DNA from: Rhinopithecus roxellana
Taxonomy: Eukaryota; Chordata; Mammalia; Primates; Cercopithecidae
DNA length: 64,000 nt
Direction of reading: 5' to 3'
Assembly (NCBI RefSeq): GCF_007565055.1
Contig: NC_044557.1
Location: 137,993,493 to 138,057,492, forward strand
Shown: positions 51,032 to 62,657 of the stretch, piece by piece
Numbering within the stretch: the first letter of the stretch is position 1
Layout of the letters: each line of letters starts with the position of its first letter
Made by a program: the position numbers and the translations under genes
The notes under the pieces: model-generated
The model's database searches: none
The model's input: the letters and a program-made list of their open reading frames with translations, nothing else
Told to the model about the DNA's origin: nothing

Positions 51032-51379
51032 TAATCAGCACAATGAACAATATATAAGTATTGTCTGTAATTAGATTTGAAGTCTCCATGAAACATATTA
51101 CCTATGTTCAATACCTTCTTTGCTAAATCTTCTCACTTGAAAAATGCTTTATTCTAAATCATGGACTCACCACTTTGAGGGACAGTGATCGTATGGCTCT
51201 GACATGCATGGAGAAAGTTCCAGAAAACAACAACAACAACAAAAACAGATCTTGAACTTGACAAAGAGACAACTCTCTCCAGCTGTTTCTTGTTTCCATT
51301 GTTTTATAGCTAATGATTACCTGAAGGGTATCCCTAAATTGACAGGAGTAGGAGAGAATATTCTGCTTTGTCTGTCTTT
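51032..51379. other. Intronic DNA, no clear repeat
   Basis: Holds an (AAC)n run at 51225-51245. The last 100 bases could be the outer part of the following L2. Confidence 0.35.
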
Positions 51380-52165
51380 GCCCTCCTTCATCTAAGTTCC
51401 ATTTGTTTTGTGCTAGGATTCCTGTAATAGTCTCCTACCTGGCCTCCCGGTGGCCCATTTTTGTCCTCCTATCATTGATTTTACACATTCCTACAGTGAA
51501 CTTTTAAGAAATGCAAATCAAATCTTGCTACACTTCTCAAAACACTCTGATGTCATCTTCCACACTTCAATTGGATCCTGATATCTTTCCATGGTTCAAA
51601 GGCCCTATTTACATGATCTGGTCTATCTCTCTAACATCATTTCCTGTAATTCTTCCTCTTGCTCCAGCTCTTTCATTTTCTCAATAATGGCGAAAAACAC
51701 TATGATCTCACAGCATTTTTTACTATTTCCTCAAACTGAAATACTTTTCTGCAGAGACTTAGTGAGTGAGGGGAGATATTAACTGAGTGGTTGTGAAATA
51801 TGGATGGGAGGGAGATTTCTACTTTTTTGATGCTTTATAAATTTCTGAACTATAAGACTGTATTGCACACTACAATTAAGCTAGAAAAAGAATTATCATA
51901 AGTATATATATTTTAGGTTAATTTGGGTGCAAACAAATTTGCTCCAATTCTCCCAAAGTTCACCTCCTTGGAAACAACTTTTCTAAACACTCTACTTTCT
52001 TCTCTCATTAACACGTATACTTTACTCTATAGTAAAAATCCATTTGTAATGTTACGTTACATTTGTATTCATTCATTGTTTGTTTCTTCTACTTAAAATA
52101 AGATCCATGAGGCTACGGCCTGTATTTGGTTCATCCATATAGTATACGGCATGGAATTGTAAAGT
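51380..52165 (+). mobile_element. L2 LINE 3' portion (diverged)
   Basis: TCCTGTAATAGTCTCCTACC, AAATGCAAATCAAATCTTGC, GGCCCTATTTACATGATCTG, TTCCTCTTGCTCC and the 3'-end text AATAAGATCCATGAGGCTAC follow L2 order. The middle (about 51780-51960) is unclear. Confidence 0.65.
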
Positions 52166-52199
52166 GCATGAATTACATGATGCTTTTTCTTCACCTTGA

Positions 52200-52325
52200 A
52201 CACATCTCTCCCCTCTAGGTTACAAATACAGCCTCCAACAAAGCCCAGTTCATCTCTTTTCTCCTCCATATACGTTTCCCTGATGCCCCAAGATAGAAAA
52301 CCCCTTTTTTCAAAAAGATTTCTTA
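52200..52325 (+). mobile_element. L2-like 3' end, left half (split by L1)
   Basis: CATCTCTTTTCTCCTCCATA and TTTCCCTGATGCCCC resemble the L2/L3 3' region. The matching right half appears at 58686-58890 on the other side of the L1. Confidence 0.4.
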
Positions 52326-53108
52326 AGTTATACTTTAAGTTCTGGGATACATGTGCAGAACATGCAGGTTTGTTACATAGGTAATCATCTGCCATGGTGG
52401 TTTTCTGCACCCATCAACCCATCATCTACATTAGGTATTTGTCCTAATGCTATCCCTCCCCTACCCGCCCTACACCAGAGAGGACCCAAATGTGATGTTC
52501 CCCTCCCTGTGTCCATGTGTTCTCATTGTTCGACTCCCACTTATGAGAATATGCAGTGTTTGGTTTTCTGTTCTTGTGTTAGTTTGCTGAGAATGATGGT
52601 TTCCAGCATCATCCATATCCCTGCAAAGGAGATGAATTCATCTTTTTTTATGGTTGTGCAATATTCCATGGTGCATATGTGCCACATTTTCCTCATCCAG
52701 TCTATCACTGATGGACATTTGGGTTGGTTCCAAGTTCCTGCTGTTGGGAACACTGCTGCAATAAATATATGTATGCATGTGTCTTTATAGTAGAATGATT
52801 TATAATCCTTTGGGTATATATCCAGTAATAGGATTGCTGGGTCAAATGGTATTTCTGCTTCTAGATCCTTGAGGAATCGCCACACTGTCTTCCACAATGG
52901 TTGAACTAATTCACACTCCCACCAACAGTGTAAAAGCATTCCTATTTCTCTACATTCTCTCCAACCTCTGTTGTTTCCTGACTTTTTAATGATCACCATT
53001 CTAACTGGCCTGAGATGATGTCTCATTGTGGTTTTGATTTGCATTTCTCTGATGACCAATGATGTAAGAGTTTTTTCATGTGTTTGTTGGCTGCATAAAT
53101 ATCTTCTT
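52326..53108 (-). mobile_element. Outer L1PA, 3' part (split)
   Basis: Reverse L1 from TATACTTTAAGTTCTGGGAT to TGTTGGCTGCATAAATATCT. It is interrupted by a second L1 at 53109 and resumes at 55391. The minus-strand frame 52541-53059 encodes the ORF2p C-terminal region. Confidence 0.95.
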
Positions 53109-55378
53109 TTTTTATTATTATACTTTAACTTCTAGGTTACATGTGCACAACGTGCAGGTTTGTTACATATGTATACTTGTGCCATGTTGGTGTGCTGTAC
53201 CCATCAACTCATCAGCACCCATCAACTCGTCATTTACATCAGGTATAACTCCCAATGCCATCCTTCCCCTCTTTCCCCTCCCCCCCCCCCCATAATAGGC
53301 CCCAGTGTGTGATGTTACCCTTCCCATGTCCAAGTGATCTCATTGTTCAATTCCCACCTATGAGTGAGAACACATGGTGTTTGGTTTTCTGTTCTTGCGA
53401 TAGTTTGCTGAGAGTGATGGTTTCCAGCTGTACCCATGTCCCTACAAAGGACACGAACTCATCCTTTTTTATGGCTGCATAGTGTTCCATGGTGTATATG
53501 TGCCACATTTTCTTAATCCAGTCTGTCACAGATGGACATTTGGGTTGATTCCAAGTCTTTGCTATTGTGAATAGTGCCACAACAAACATGCATGTGTCTT
53601 TATAGCAGCATGATTTATAATCCTTTGGGTATATACCTGGTAATGGGATGGCTGGGTCATATGGTATTTCTAGTTCTAGATCCTTGAGTAATCGCCATAC
53701 TGTTTTCCACAATGGTTGACCTACTTTACAATCCCACGAACAGTGTAAAAGTGTTCCTATTTCTCCACATATTCTCCAGCACCTGTAGTTTCCTGACTTT
53801 TTAATGATTGCCATTCTGACTGGTGTGAGATGGTATCTCATTGTGGTTTTGATTTGCATTTCTCTGATGGCCAGTGATGATGAGCATTTTTCCATGTGTC
53901 TGTTGGCTGTATGCATGTCTTCTTTTGGGAAATGTCTGTTCATATCCTTTGCCCACTTTTTGATGGGGTTGTTTTTTTCTTGTAAATTTGTTTGAATTAT
54001 TTGTAGGTTCTGGATATTAGCCCTTTGTCAGATGAGTAGATTGCAAACATTTTCTCCCATTCTGTAGGTTGCCTGTTCACTCTGATGGTAGTTTCTTTTG
54101 CTGTGCAGAAGCTCTTTAGTTTAATTAGATCCCATTTGTCAATTTTGGCTTCTGTTGCCATTGCTTTTGGTGTTTTAGACATGAAGTCCTTGCCCATGCC
54201 TATGTCCTGAATGGTATTCCCTAGGTTTTCTTCTAGGGTTTTTATGGTATTAGGTCTAAGATTTAAGTCTCTAATCTATCTTGAATTAATTTTCGTATAA
54301 GGAGTAAGGAAAGGATCCAGTTTCAGCTTTCTACTTATGGCTAGCCAATTTTCCCAGCACCATTTATTAAATAGGGAATCCTTTCCCCATTTCTTGTTTT
54401 TCTCAGGTTTGTCAAAGATCAGATGGCTATAGATGTGTGGTATTATTTCTGAGGACTCTGTTCTGTTCCATTAGTCTATATCTCTGTTTTGGTACCAGTA
54501 TCATGCTGTTTTGGTTACTGTAGCCTTGTAGTATAGTTTGAAGTCAGGTAGTGTGATGCCTTCAGCTTTGTTCTTTTGACTTAGGATTGTCTTGGCTATG
54601 CGGGCTCTTTTTTGGTTCCATATGAACTTTAAAGCAGTTTTTTCCAATTCTATGAAGGAAACTCATTGGTAGCTTGATGGAGATGGCATTGAATCTATAA
54701 ATTACCTTGGGCAGTATGGCCATTTTCATAATGTTGATTCTTCCTATCCATGAGCATGGTATGTTCTTCCATTTGTTTATATCCTCTTTTATTTCACTGA
54801 GCAGTGGTTTGTAGTTCTCCTGGAAGAGATCCTTTACATCCCTTGTAAGTTGGATTCCTAGGTATTTTATTCTCTTTGTAGCAATTGTGAATGGGAGTTG
54901 ACTCATGATTTGACTCTCTGTTTGTCTGTTATTGGTGTATAAGAATGCTTGTGATTTTTGCACATTAATTTTGTATCCTGAGACTTTGCTGAAGTTGCTT
55001 ATCAGCTTAAGGAGATTTTGGGCTGAGACAATGGGGTTTTCTAAATATACAGTCATGTCATCTGCAAACAGGGACAATTTGATTTCTTTTCCTAACTGAA
55101 TACCCTTTATTTCTTTCTCTTGCCTGATTGCCCTAGCCAGAATTTCCAACACTATGTTGAATAGGAGTCGTGAGAGAGGGCATCCCTGTCTTGTGCCAGT
55201 TTTCAAAGAGAATGCTTCCAGTTTTTGCCCATTCAGTATGGTATTGGCTGTGGGTTTGTCATAAATAGCTCTTATTATTTTGAGATACATTCCATCAATA
55301 CCGAATTTGTTGAGAGTTTTTAGCATGAAGGGCTGTTGAATTTTGTCAAAGGTCTTTTCTGCATCTATTGAGATAATC
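53109..55378 (-). mobile_element. Nested L1PA inserted into the outer L1
   Basis: 2,270 bp of reverse L1, from TTATTATTATACTTTAACTT at the 3' end to TTTTCTGCATCTATTGAGAT in ORF2. The outer L1 sequence is duplicated at its edges: AAATATCTTCTT (53097-53108) and AAGTATCTTCTT (55379-55390), one mismatch in 12. This establishes that it inserted into the pre-existing L1. Confidence 0.95.
53347..53943 (-). pseudogene. L1 ORF2 C-terminal remnant (198 codons)
   Basis: Minus-strand frame starting MNRHFPKEDMHTANRHMEKC and ending VFSLIGGN, the natural C-terminus of L1 ORF2p. It belongs to the nested L1; upstream stops separate it from the RT part. Confidence 0.93.
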
Positions 55379-55422
55379 AAGTATCTTCTTCTGAGAAGTG
55401 TCTGTTCATATCTTTTGCCCAC
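54562..55422 (-). pseudogene. L1 ORF2 reverse-transcriptase remnant (286 codons)
   Basis: The longest non-satellite open frame of the window. It encodes RT-domain sequence including TFDKIQQPFMLKTLNKFGID, TRQGCPLSRLLFNIVLEILA and the catalytic motif FADDMTVYLENP, then continues towards the thumb region (KEDINKWKNIPCSWIGRINI). The first 15 codons or so (above 55378) are read from the flanking outer L1, so the apparent N-terminus is accidental. The endonuclease domain and ORF1 are missing. Not an autonomous element. Confidence 0.93.
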
Positions 55423-56574
55423 TTTTTGATGGGTTTTTTTCTTGTAAATTTGTTTAAGTTCTTTCTAGATTCTGGATATTAGCCCTTTGTCAGATCGATA
55501 CATTGCACAAATCTTCTCTCATTCTGCAGGTTGTCTGTTCACTCTGATGATAGTTTCTTTTGCTCTGCAGAAGCTCTTTAGTTTAATTAGATCCCTTTTG
55601 TCAATATTGGATCCCATTTGTCAATATTGGCTTTTGTGGCCATTGCTTTTGTTGTTTTAGTCATGAAGTCTTTGCCCATGCCTATGTTAAGAATGACATT
55701 GCCTAAGTTTTCTTCTAGCATTTTATGGTTTTAGGTCTTATGTTTAAGTCTCTAATCCATCTTGAATTAATTTTCGTATAAGGAGTAAGGAAAGGATCCA
55801 GTTTCAGCTTTCTACTTATGGCTAGCCAATTTTCCCAGCACCATTTATTAAATAGGGAATCCTTTCCCCATTTCTTGTTTTTCTCAGGTTTGTCAAAGAT
55901 CAGATGGCTGTAGATGTGTGGTATTATTTCTGAGGGTTCTGTTCTGTTCCATTGGTCTATATCTCTGTTTTGGTATCAGTACCATGCTGTTTTGGTTACT
56001 GTAGCCTTGTAGTATAGTTTGAAGTCAGGTAGCGTGATGCCTCCAGCTTTGTTCTTTTGACTTAGGATTGTCTTGGCTATGCAGGCTTTTTTGGTTCCAT
56101 AAAAAGTTTAAAGTCGCTTTTTCCAATTCTGTGAAGAATATCAATGGCAGCTTGATGGGGATAGCATTGAATCTATAAATTACTTTGGGCAGTATGGCCA
56201 TTTTGACAATAATGATTCTTCTTATCCATGAGCATGGAATGTTTTTCCATTTGTTTGTGTCCTCTCTTATTTCCTTGAGCAAGAGCTTGCAGTTCTCCTT
56301 GAAGAGGTGCTTCACATCCCTTTTAAGTTTTATTCCTAGGTATTTCATTCTCTTTGTAGCACTTGTGAATGGGAGTTGACTCATGATTTGGCTCTCTGTT
56401 TGTCTGTTATTGGTGTATAAGAATGCTTGTGATTTTTGCACATTGATTTTGTATCCTGAGACTTGGCTGGAGTTGCTTAAGGAGATTTTGGGTTGAGATG
56501 ATGGGGTTTTCTAAATATAATAATCATGACATCTGCAAAACAGGGAACAATTGACTTCCTTTTCCTAATGAAAG
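55391..56574 (-). mobile_element. Outer L1PA, middle part
   Basis: Continues the outer L1 ORF2 after the nested element (GAGAAGTGTCTGTTCATATC onward). It contains a small tandem duplication at about 55590-55630 (GATCCCTTTTGTCAATATTG / GATCCCATTTGTCAATATTG) and an open ORF2 fragment at 56025-56441. It ends at CTTCCTTTTCCTAATG, where an unexplained insert begins. Confidence 0.93.
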
Positions 56575-56980
56575 CACTTGTTTTTTTTGTATTTCTATTT
56601 CTTGTGATTGAGGGGGGAGGGAGGGAGGTCGGGAGGGAGGAGAGGATGGGGTAGGGAATGTAGGGGGAGGGATGGTTTAGCTGTGGGTGGTGTTGGAGGT
56701 ATGGCGGGAGTGTAGAGGGGGGATGATGGTTAGTGCGTGTTCTGTAGGTTATTGGTATTTAGTGTAGTTAATGATGGCCTTCATATGGATGTTGTCATTC
56801 CTGAGATCGCTCTTTTCTTTTTCTCTATCTCTCTTTTTCTCTATCTTCTCTTTCTTCTCTCTTCTCTCTCTCTCTCTCTTCTGTCTCTCCTCTCTCTTTC
56901 TCTCTTCTCTCTTCTCCTCTCTTTCTCTTTCTCTCTTTCTCTCTTTCTCTCTTTCTCTCTTTTTTTTCTTTCTTTTTTCT
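56575..56980. repeat. Unexplained ~400-bp insert in L1: G-rich block then CT-rich block
   Basis: It interrupts L1 ORF2 between CCTAATG and TTTCTTTCTCCTGAGCCTGA. The left half (56610-56740) is G-rich on plus, with runs such as GGGGGGAGGGAGGGAGG and further GGG runs. The right half (56807-56980) is a TCTCTTT microsatellite. The CT part may be an expansion of the native CTTTATTTCTTTCTCCTG of L1; the G-rich part has no L1 counterpart. Confidence 0.85.
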
Positions 56981-58685
56981 TTCTTTCTCCTGAGCCTGAA
57001 TTGCCCTGGCCAAAATTCCACACTAAGTGTTGAATAGGAGTGGTGATAGAGGTGCAGGCCCTGTCTTGTGCCAGTTATCAAAGGGAATGCTTCCAGTTTT
57101 TGCCCATTCAGTATGATATTGGCTGTGGGTTTGTCATAAATAGCTCATATTATTTTGAGATACATTCCATCAATACCTAGTTTACCAAGAGTTTTTAGCA
57201 TGAAGGGGTGTTGAATTTTCCTAAAGGTCTTTTCTGCATCTATTGAGATATTCGAGGTTTTTATGATTGGTTCTGTTTATGTGATGGATTACATTTATTG
57301 ATTTGTGTATGTTGAACCAGCCTTGCATCCCAGGGATGAAGCTGTCTTGATCGTGGTGGATAAGCTTTTTGTTGTGTTGCTGGGTTCGGCTTGCCAGTAT
57401 TTTATGCAGATTTTCAAATCGATGTTCATCAGGGATGTTGGCCTAAAATTTTTTTGTTGTTGTGTGTCTGCCAGGTTTTGCTATCAGGATGATGCTGGCC
57501 TCATAAAATGAGTTAGGGAGGATTCCCTTTTTCTATTGTTTGGAATAGTTTGAGGAGGGATGGTACAGCTCCTCTTTGTACCTCTGGTAGAAGTTGGCTG
57601 TATATCCATCTGGTCCAGGACTTTTTTAGTTGGTAGGCTATTAATTATTATCTCAATTTCAGAACTTGTTATTGGTCTATTTAGGTATTCCACTTCTTCC
57701 TGGTGTAGTCTTGGGAAGGTGTATGTGTTAAGGAATTTATCCATTTCTTCTAGATTTTCTAATTTATTTGTTTTGAGGTGTTTATAGTATTCTGTATTAC
57801 TGTGGGGTCGGTGGTGATATCCCCTTTATCATTTTTTATTTCATCTATTTGATTCTTCTCTCTTTTCTTCTTTCTTAGTCTGGATAGAGGTCTATTCTGT
57901 TGATCTTTTAAAAAACCTCCTGGATTCACTGATTTTTTTGAAGGGATTTTGTGTGTGTGTGTCTCTATCTCCTTCGGTTCTGCTCTGATCTTAGTTATTT
58001 CTTGTCTTCTGCTAGCTTTTGAATTTGTTTGTTCTTGCATCTCTAGTTCTTTTAATTGTGATGTTAGGGTGTCAATTTTAGATCTTTCCAGCTTTCTCTT
58101 GTGAGTATTTAGTGCTATAAATTTCCCTCTACACACTGCTTTATGTGTGTCCCAGAAATTCTGGTATGTTGTATCTTTGTGCTCATTGGTTTCAAAGAAC
58201 ATCTTTATTTCTGCTTTAATTTCGTGATTTACTTAGTAGTCATTCAGGAGCAGGTTGTTCATTATGTTGTCAATTTTAGAATAAGTGAAATGTGCTGAGA
58301 AGAATGTATATTCTGTTGATTTGGGGTGGAGAGTTCTGTAGATGTTAATTAGGTCTCCTTGGTCCAGAGGTGAATTCATGTCCTGGATATCCTTGTCAAT
58401 TTTCTGTCTTGTTCATCTAATATTGACAGTGGGGTGTTAAAGGTTCTCACTATTAATTATTGTGTGGTAGTCTAAGTCTCTTTGTTGGTCTCTAAGGACA
58501 TGCTTTATGAATCTGGGTGCTCCTGTATTGGGTGCATATATATTTAGGATTGCTAAATCTTCTTGTTTCTTTGATCCCTTTACAATTATGTAATGACCTT
58601 CTTTGTCTCTTTTGATCTTTGTTGGTTTAAAATCTGTTTTATCAGAGACTAGGATTGCAACCCCGCTTTTTTATTTGACCCTCCC
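56981..58685 (-). mobile_element. Outer L1PA, 5'-most part
   Basis: Resumes with GAATTGCCCTGGCCAAAATT and runs through ORF2 (TTGATCGTGGTGGATAAGCT, GTTATTGGTCTATTTAGGTA, GATGTTAGGGTGTCAATTTT) to AGGATTGCAACCCCGCTTTT, where it is 5'-truncated. Open relics lie at 57484-57744 and 57759-58202 on minus. Confidence 0.93.
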
Positions 58686-58890
58686 ATTGCAGTTTATTTT
58701 AAATACCTTATTCTGCTGATGACTTAATGTGGTATTTTATAGCCATATTCGCATCTTACTTTCCCTGCTAAATACATCCTCCTCAAAGATAGAATCATAT
58801 TGAATTTTTAGTAATTCCTACAATGTTTAACCCTGCACATGCACCTTCTACATAACATAAATAGTTATTCAATAAATGAATACATTATAA
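58686..58890 (+). mobile_element. L2-like 3' end, right half
   Basis: CTTACTTTCCCTGCTAAATA, CTCCTCAAAGATAGAATCAT and TAGTTATTCAATAAATGAAT resemble an L2 3' end that continues the piece at 52200-52325. Confidence 0.4.
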
Positions 58891-60166
58891 AACAAATGAA
58901 TGGCTGCATTTATCAACAACATTCAAAGTTAAAAAGCATGATTACAGCTTGTGTTTATTGATATTAATTGTTGAAATATATTACCCCATAGTTACTTGTG
59001 TGTTAGGTCATAAGAAAGCAAAGAGAAAGATGTGAAAGCAAGAAGTGCATAAAACTAAGCAAACAACAACAAAAACCCAAGGCAATACATTTTTGGGGTA
59101 TGGATGTTTAGTCTCATTTCTTCCTGTGTTATACTTGGGGTTCTCTTACTTCTCCCCAGAGAATGCAAAATGATTCCCTTTGTTGACTGAGTGGAAGAGG
59201 AAGTGGGCTTGTGTAGTTCAGTCTCTTTTCCTTACAACTTTTCAGGAGCTAGCATGTGTGCAGAGGAAAGGCATCCTCAAGCTTTGAAAATGCCAAAAGT
59301 ATTATAGGGGTAAGCTTTGAGACTGTGGGGTTTAAGTCTACAGGTTTAGAGTTGAGTTCACCTTGAAGAAATATTAAAAGCTGGTGTTTCAGATAAGAAA
59401 CCTTGAGACATACCCAGTTAAGGAGGGAGATATGAAAATCTAATGGAGATGTGGAGAAGAGGGTTCATGTGGGATTGATCAGGAAGAGTAAGTAAGGCTT
59501 GCAGGTGACACCTTAGAATCAAGCATGAACTATGGAGGCCTCATCAATGGAGTAAACCTTGAAGTACTCAAGTCTTGCGATGAGTAGCTTGCTTCAGCAT
59601 AGTTCTCCGGCTCTCCTATCCATTTAGGGATTGCTTTAGATTGTATTTGGCTATATACAATGCTTACAATTCCATATGTTTCTGAGATCCCAACCATAGC
59701 TCCAACCTTATAAAAAAGTCATTTTTTATAATGGATAAATTCATTCATACGGAGTCCTCAGAAAGAGAAAATGATATTGTCTTGGCTTGACACAGAGGTA
59801 TAAGTCATAAGATTAAACAGGCTATTATATATTGATTCTTTTCAACATAGCATTCCTGCACCTACCTAGATTTGTGCAGCATGGATGAACTTGATCATAT
59901 CTATCTTTTTCTGTTCTGCCAAGGCAGTGAAGCTGTTCACTTGCCAACTTCTAAAGTTGATATGGCTTTTCAATATTGTCTTATAAACCATATAATCCAT
60001 TGGTTCTGGAACTCTTACCTGATCTCAGAATCACATCCCTGAGCTCTTAAGTCACAGTCCAGTGTTTTTCCTCTACCAAGAATTCATTTATCCTTCTGTC
60101 ACCTGTTGAAATCTGGTGCAGGACTCACAAAGGGTATCTTAATTTTCAAAACAAAAAATTGTTTTC
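58891..60166. other. Anonymous intronic DNA
   Basis: No repeat or exon recognised. Confidence 0.4.
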
Positions 60167-60469
60167 GGCCAGGTGCGGTGGCTCACGCCTGTAATTCCAG
60201 CACTTTGGGAGGCCAAGGCGGGAGGATCACGAGGTCAGGAGTTCAAGACCAGCCCGACTAACATGAGAACACCCTGTCTCTACTAAAAGTACAAAAATTA
60301 GCCAGGCGTGGTGGCAGGTGCCTGTAGTCCCAGCTACTAGGGAGGCTGAGGCAGGAGAATCGCTTGAACCCAGGAGGTGGAGGTTGCAGTGAGCCGAGAT
60401 CATGCCACCGCACTCCAGCCTGGGTGACAACAGCGAGACTCCATCTCAAAAAAAAAAAAAAAAAAAAAA
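60167..60469 (+). mobile_element. AluS-like element
   Basis: Forward, full-length: GGCCAGGTGCGGTGGCTCAC ... GCGAGACTCCATCTC plus a 22-nt A tail. Opposite in orientation to SGCZ. No clear TSD. Confidence 0.95.
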
Positions 60470-61639
60470 TGCTTTATTATTTTTCTGTGATCTTGTGGTA
60501 TATATGCTGTTATTGTATTACATATGCCATTCTACCACTTAAAGTATTCTCCATACAATTACAATTTATGTTGGTTTCCAGACTAAGTCTGAAATACTTT
60601 ACAATACTATGTCTGAAATGACTATGAATTTTCAACAGTGCAGAATTTTACATACCATTTCATTCTTCTACATTTCTTCCATCATTTTAGATACCTCAAT
60701 ACCATGACTGATATTAAGTAGTTTAAAAACTATCTAAGGATAAGGACATTATATCCCTCTATATTGTTTAGTAAATTATATTTCTTCATAGGAAAAAGAC
60801 ATGCTGTTTTAAGTGCTGTGCCTTTCTGTACTTTTATTTTGTTACTATAAAAAATAATCCACAGATTAAAACCTATGGCTATGATATATTTACAGTGTAA
60901 TACTCATTTGACAATGAAGTTATAATATATAATTGAATCAAAGGACTCTGCTGATACAATGAATAAAAGAACATATGTAAATGATTCTTAGATGGGACAA
61001 AATAGATATTAATAATAATCAATATTATGAGCAATTTGAATGAAACAGTTACCATTATCAAAGCAACTCTTTCAAAAGAATTCAAGATGTTTAATAAAGA
61101 CTTCCATCCTGCTGTGTTAGACAAAGGATTGTAGTCTACAACTGTAGGGGAAAGAAATCCTGACAGAATATATTAATATATTTTCAAAATATTATACATT
61201 AGATTGCTAGATCATTTATGTTGTAATATCTGCTAAGACTTTAATATGGTCCTACCCGTAAATCTACTTTTAAAAAGGAAGCAAAATGTATAGTTAAAAT
61301 TCATCTTGAATTAATAACTGAGATAATGGTATAAACATAAAAAAAAAGGAATATTCCTTCTGCCTGTATAAAATTATGACCTCATCGTTATATCTGAAGA
61401 GGACTGAAATACTCCAGAACATGTCTTTCAACTTCTCCTTTCATTCTTTTTCGTCTCATAATTTGACCTTTGTGGGCTCATAATTACGTAAATAACACAA
61501 GAGGAAAATAAAATGTATTTTCTACTAAGGGAATGTATTCGTAGGAAAAGCAATACAACAGATTTAGACCGTCAAGAACGTTCAAAATTGTAGAAAAAAT
61601 ATACAGACTAGCATATGAATCATGTATGAGCATTTAAAA
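60470..61639. other. Anonymous AT-rich intronic DNA
   Basis: Nothing recognised. Confidence 0.4.
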
Positions 61640-62170
61640 CAACTAAGGTAGAATTAAAAATGAACAGGCATGAAAGCATCTACCAAGATGTCCAGATTTG
61701 AAAAAAAAAAAAAAGATGAGAATGCTAGAAATTAAAAACATAATCACTAAAATTAAAAGCTCAATGTATGGATAAAATAAGAGATTAGATACTGGGGAGA
61801 ACCCTAAAAATACAGACCTGAAAAAGAAATGGAAACTGGGAAGGAGAGGGTAAGAGATGTGGGAGGTGTGAAAATGCAAAGTTATGTCTTCAGAGTTTCA
61901 GAAAAGGATCATAGAAAATTGAGGAGTAGTTATCTGAAGAAATAATGCAAATTTCCAGAATTGATTAAAATGTGATTCTACAGATACAGCAATTACGGTA
62001 AATAAGATACATGTATACTTTTGACTTTATAGTGGAAGTATAGTGGAAGAGTAGAACACCAAAGACAAAGTATTATTTAAGGCAGACAGCAAGATAAAAA
62101 GATTACGTCTACAGGAGTAGCAACAAGATTTAAAGGAAATGCTTAGGGAATAAAGGTAATATAAAATAAA
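61640..62170 (+). mobile_element. Possible old L1M/HAL1 5' region
   Basis: AAATTAAAAGCTCAATGTAT, ATACAGACCTGAAAAAGAAA, GAAGAAATAATGCAAATTTC, CCAAAGACAAAGTATT and TACAGGAGTAGCAACAAGAT follow the order of old L1 5' text. It is heavily diverged. Confidence 0.4.
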
Positions 62171-62657
62171 AATATTAATGTGTACATCCTTATCCAGGAA
62201 ATTCATTAAACCTAAATTTATGAAATGATAATTTATAAACAGTAAAACTTTTGTTTTCCTTTTAGATAAATAAAGGTACTTTATGTAAACAAACAACCAA
62301 AGTGCTTTCTGGAAGAACTTTCTGAGTATCAAGATATAACAAGAACTTAAAAAGGGCTGTCGTTATTCTTGACACTATCTTGTATTTTCAAAATGGGCAG
62401 ATAAATATAATTAATACCAAGTATTTAGATGTCCCATTTATAATTGATTTGTGAAGGAATATCTTTCAGTAGAAAATAAATGGAGTTGTAACTTAGTAAC
62501 ATTGTTACCAAATTTCATATTCAAGAAATATATATTTGTGTAATTTAAACTTTTCCACAAAGCACTTCTTTATGCTTCCCCTGGAACCATATGCATATAA
62601 TTTGAGAACATGCACCCTCAGCAGTAAAGGGCCAGGGTCGACCTTTCTGGGACTCAC
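62171..62657 (-). other. SGCZ intron next to the penultimate-exon donor
   Basis: Starts with GTGAGTCCCAGAAAGGTCGA on the minus strand, then unremarkable AT-rich sequence. Confidence 0.5.

Larger units (their letters stand above)
48514..62657 (-). other. SGCZ: SGCZ last intron (14,144 bp)
   Basis: The intron is bounded on the minus strand by GTGAGT (donor, 62657) and CCCATAG (acceptor, 48514) and is phase 0. Most of its length is transposon: an L1PA (48985-50608), a THE1/MST solo LTR (50663-51026), L2 pieces, a nested pair of L1s (52326-58685), an Alu (60167-60469) and an old L1 5' piece (61640-62170). The three large L1s lie in the same orientation as SGCZ. No additional exon was recognised inside. 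Confidence 0.9.

Noticed and set aside
52326..55390. Tandem duplication of one L1 as the explanation for the doubled L1 3' ends
   Set aside because: The outer L1 resumes exactly at the duplicated 12-mer after the inner element, which fits nested insertion better than tandem duplication.
56737..57081. Several overlapping frames rich in Arg/Glu/Lys or Ser/Leu/Phe
   Set aside because: Translation of the CT/GA microsatellite inside L1; no coding evidence.
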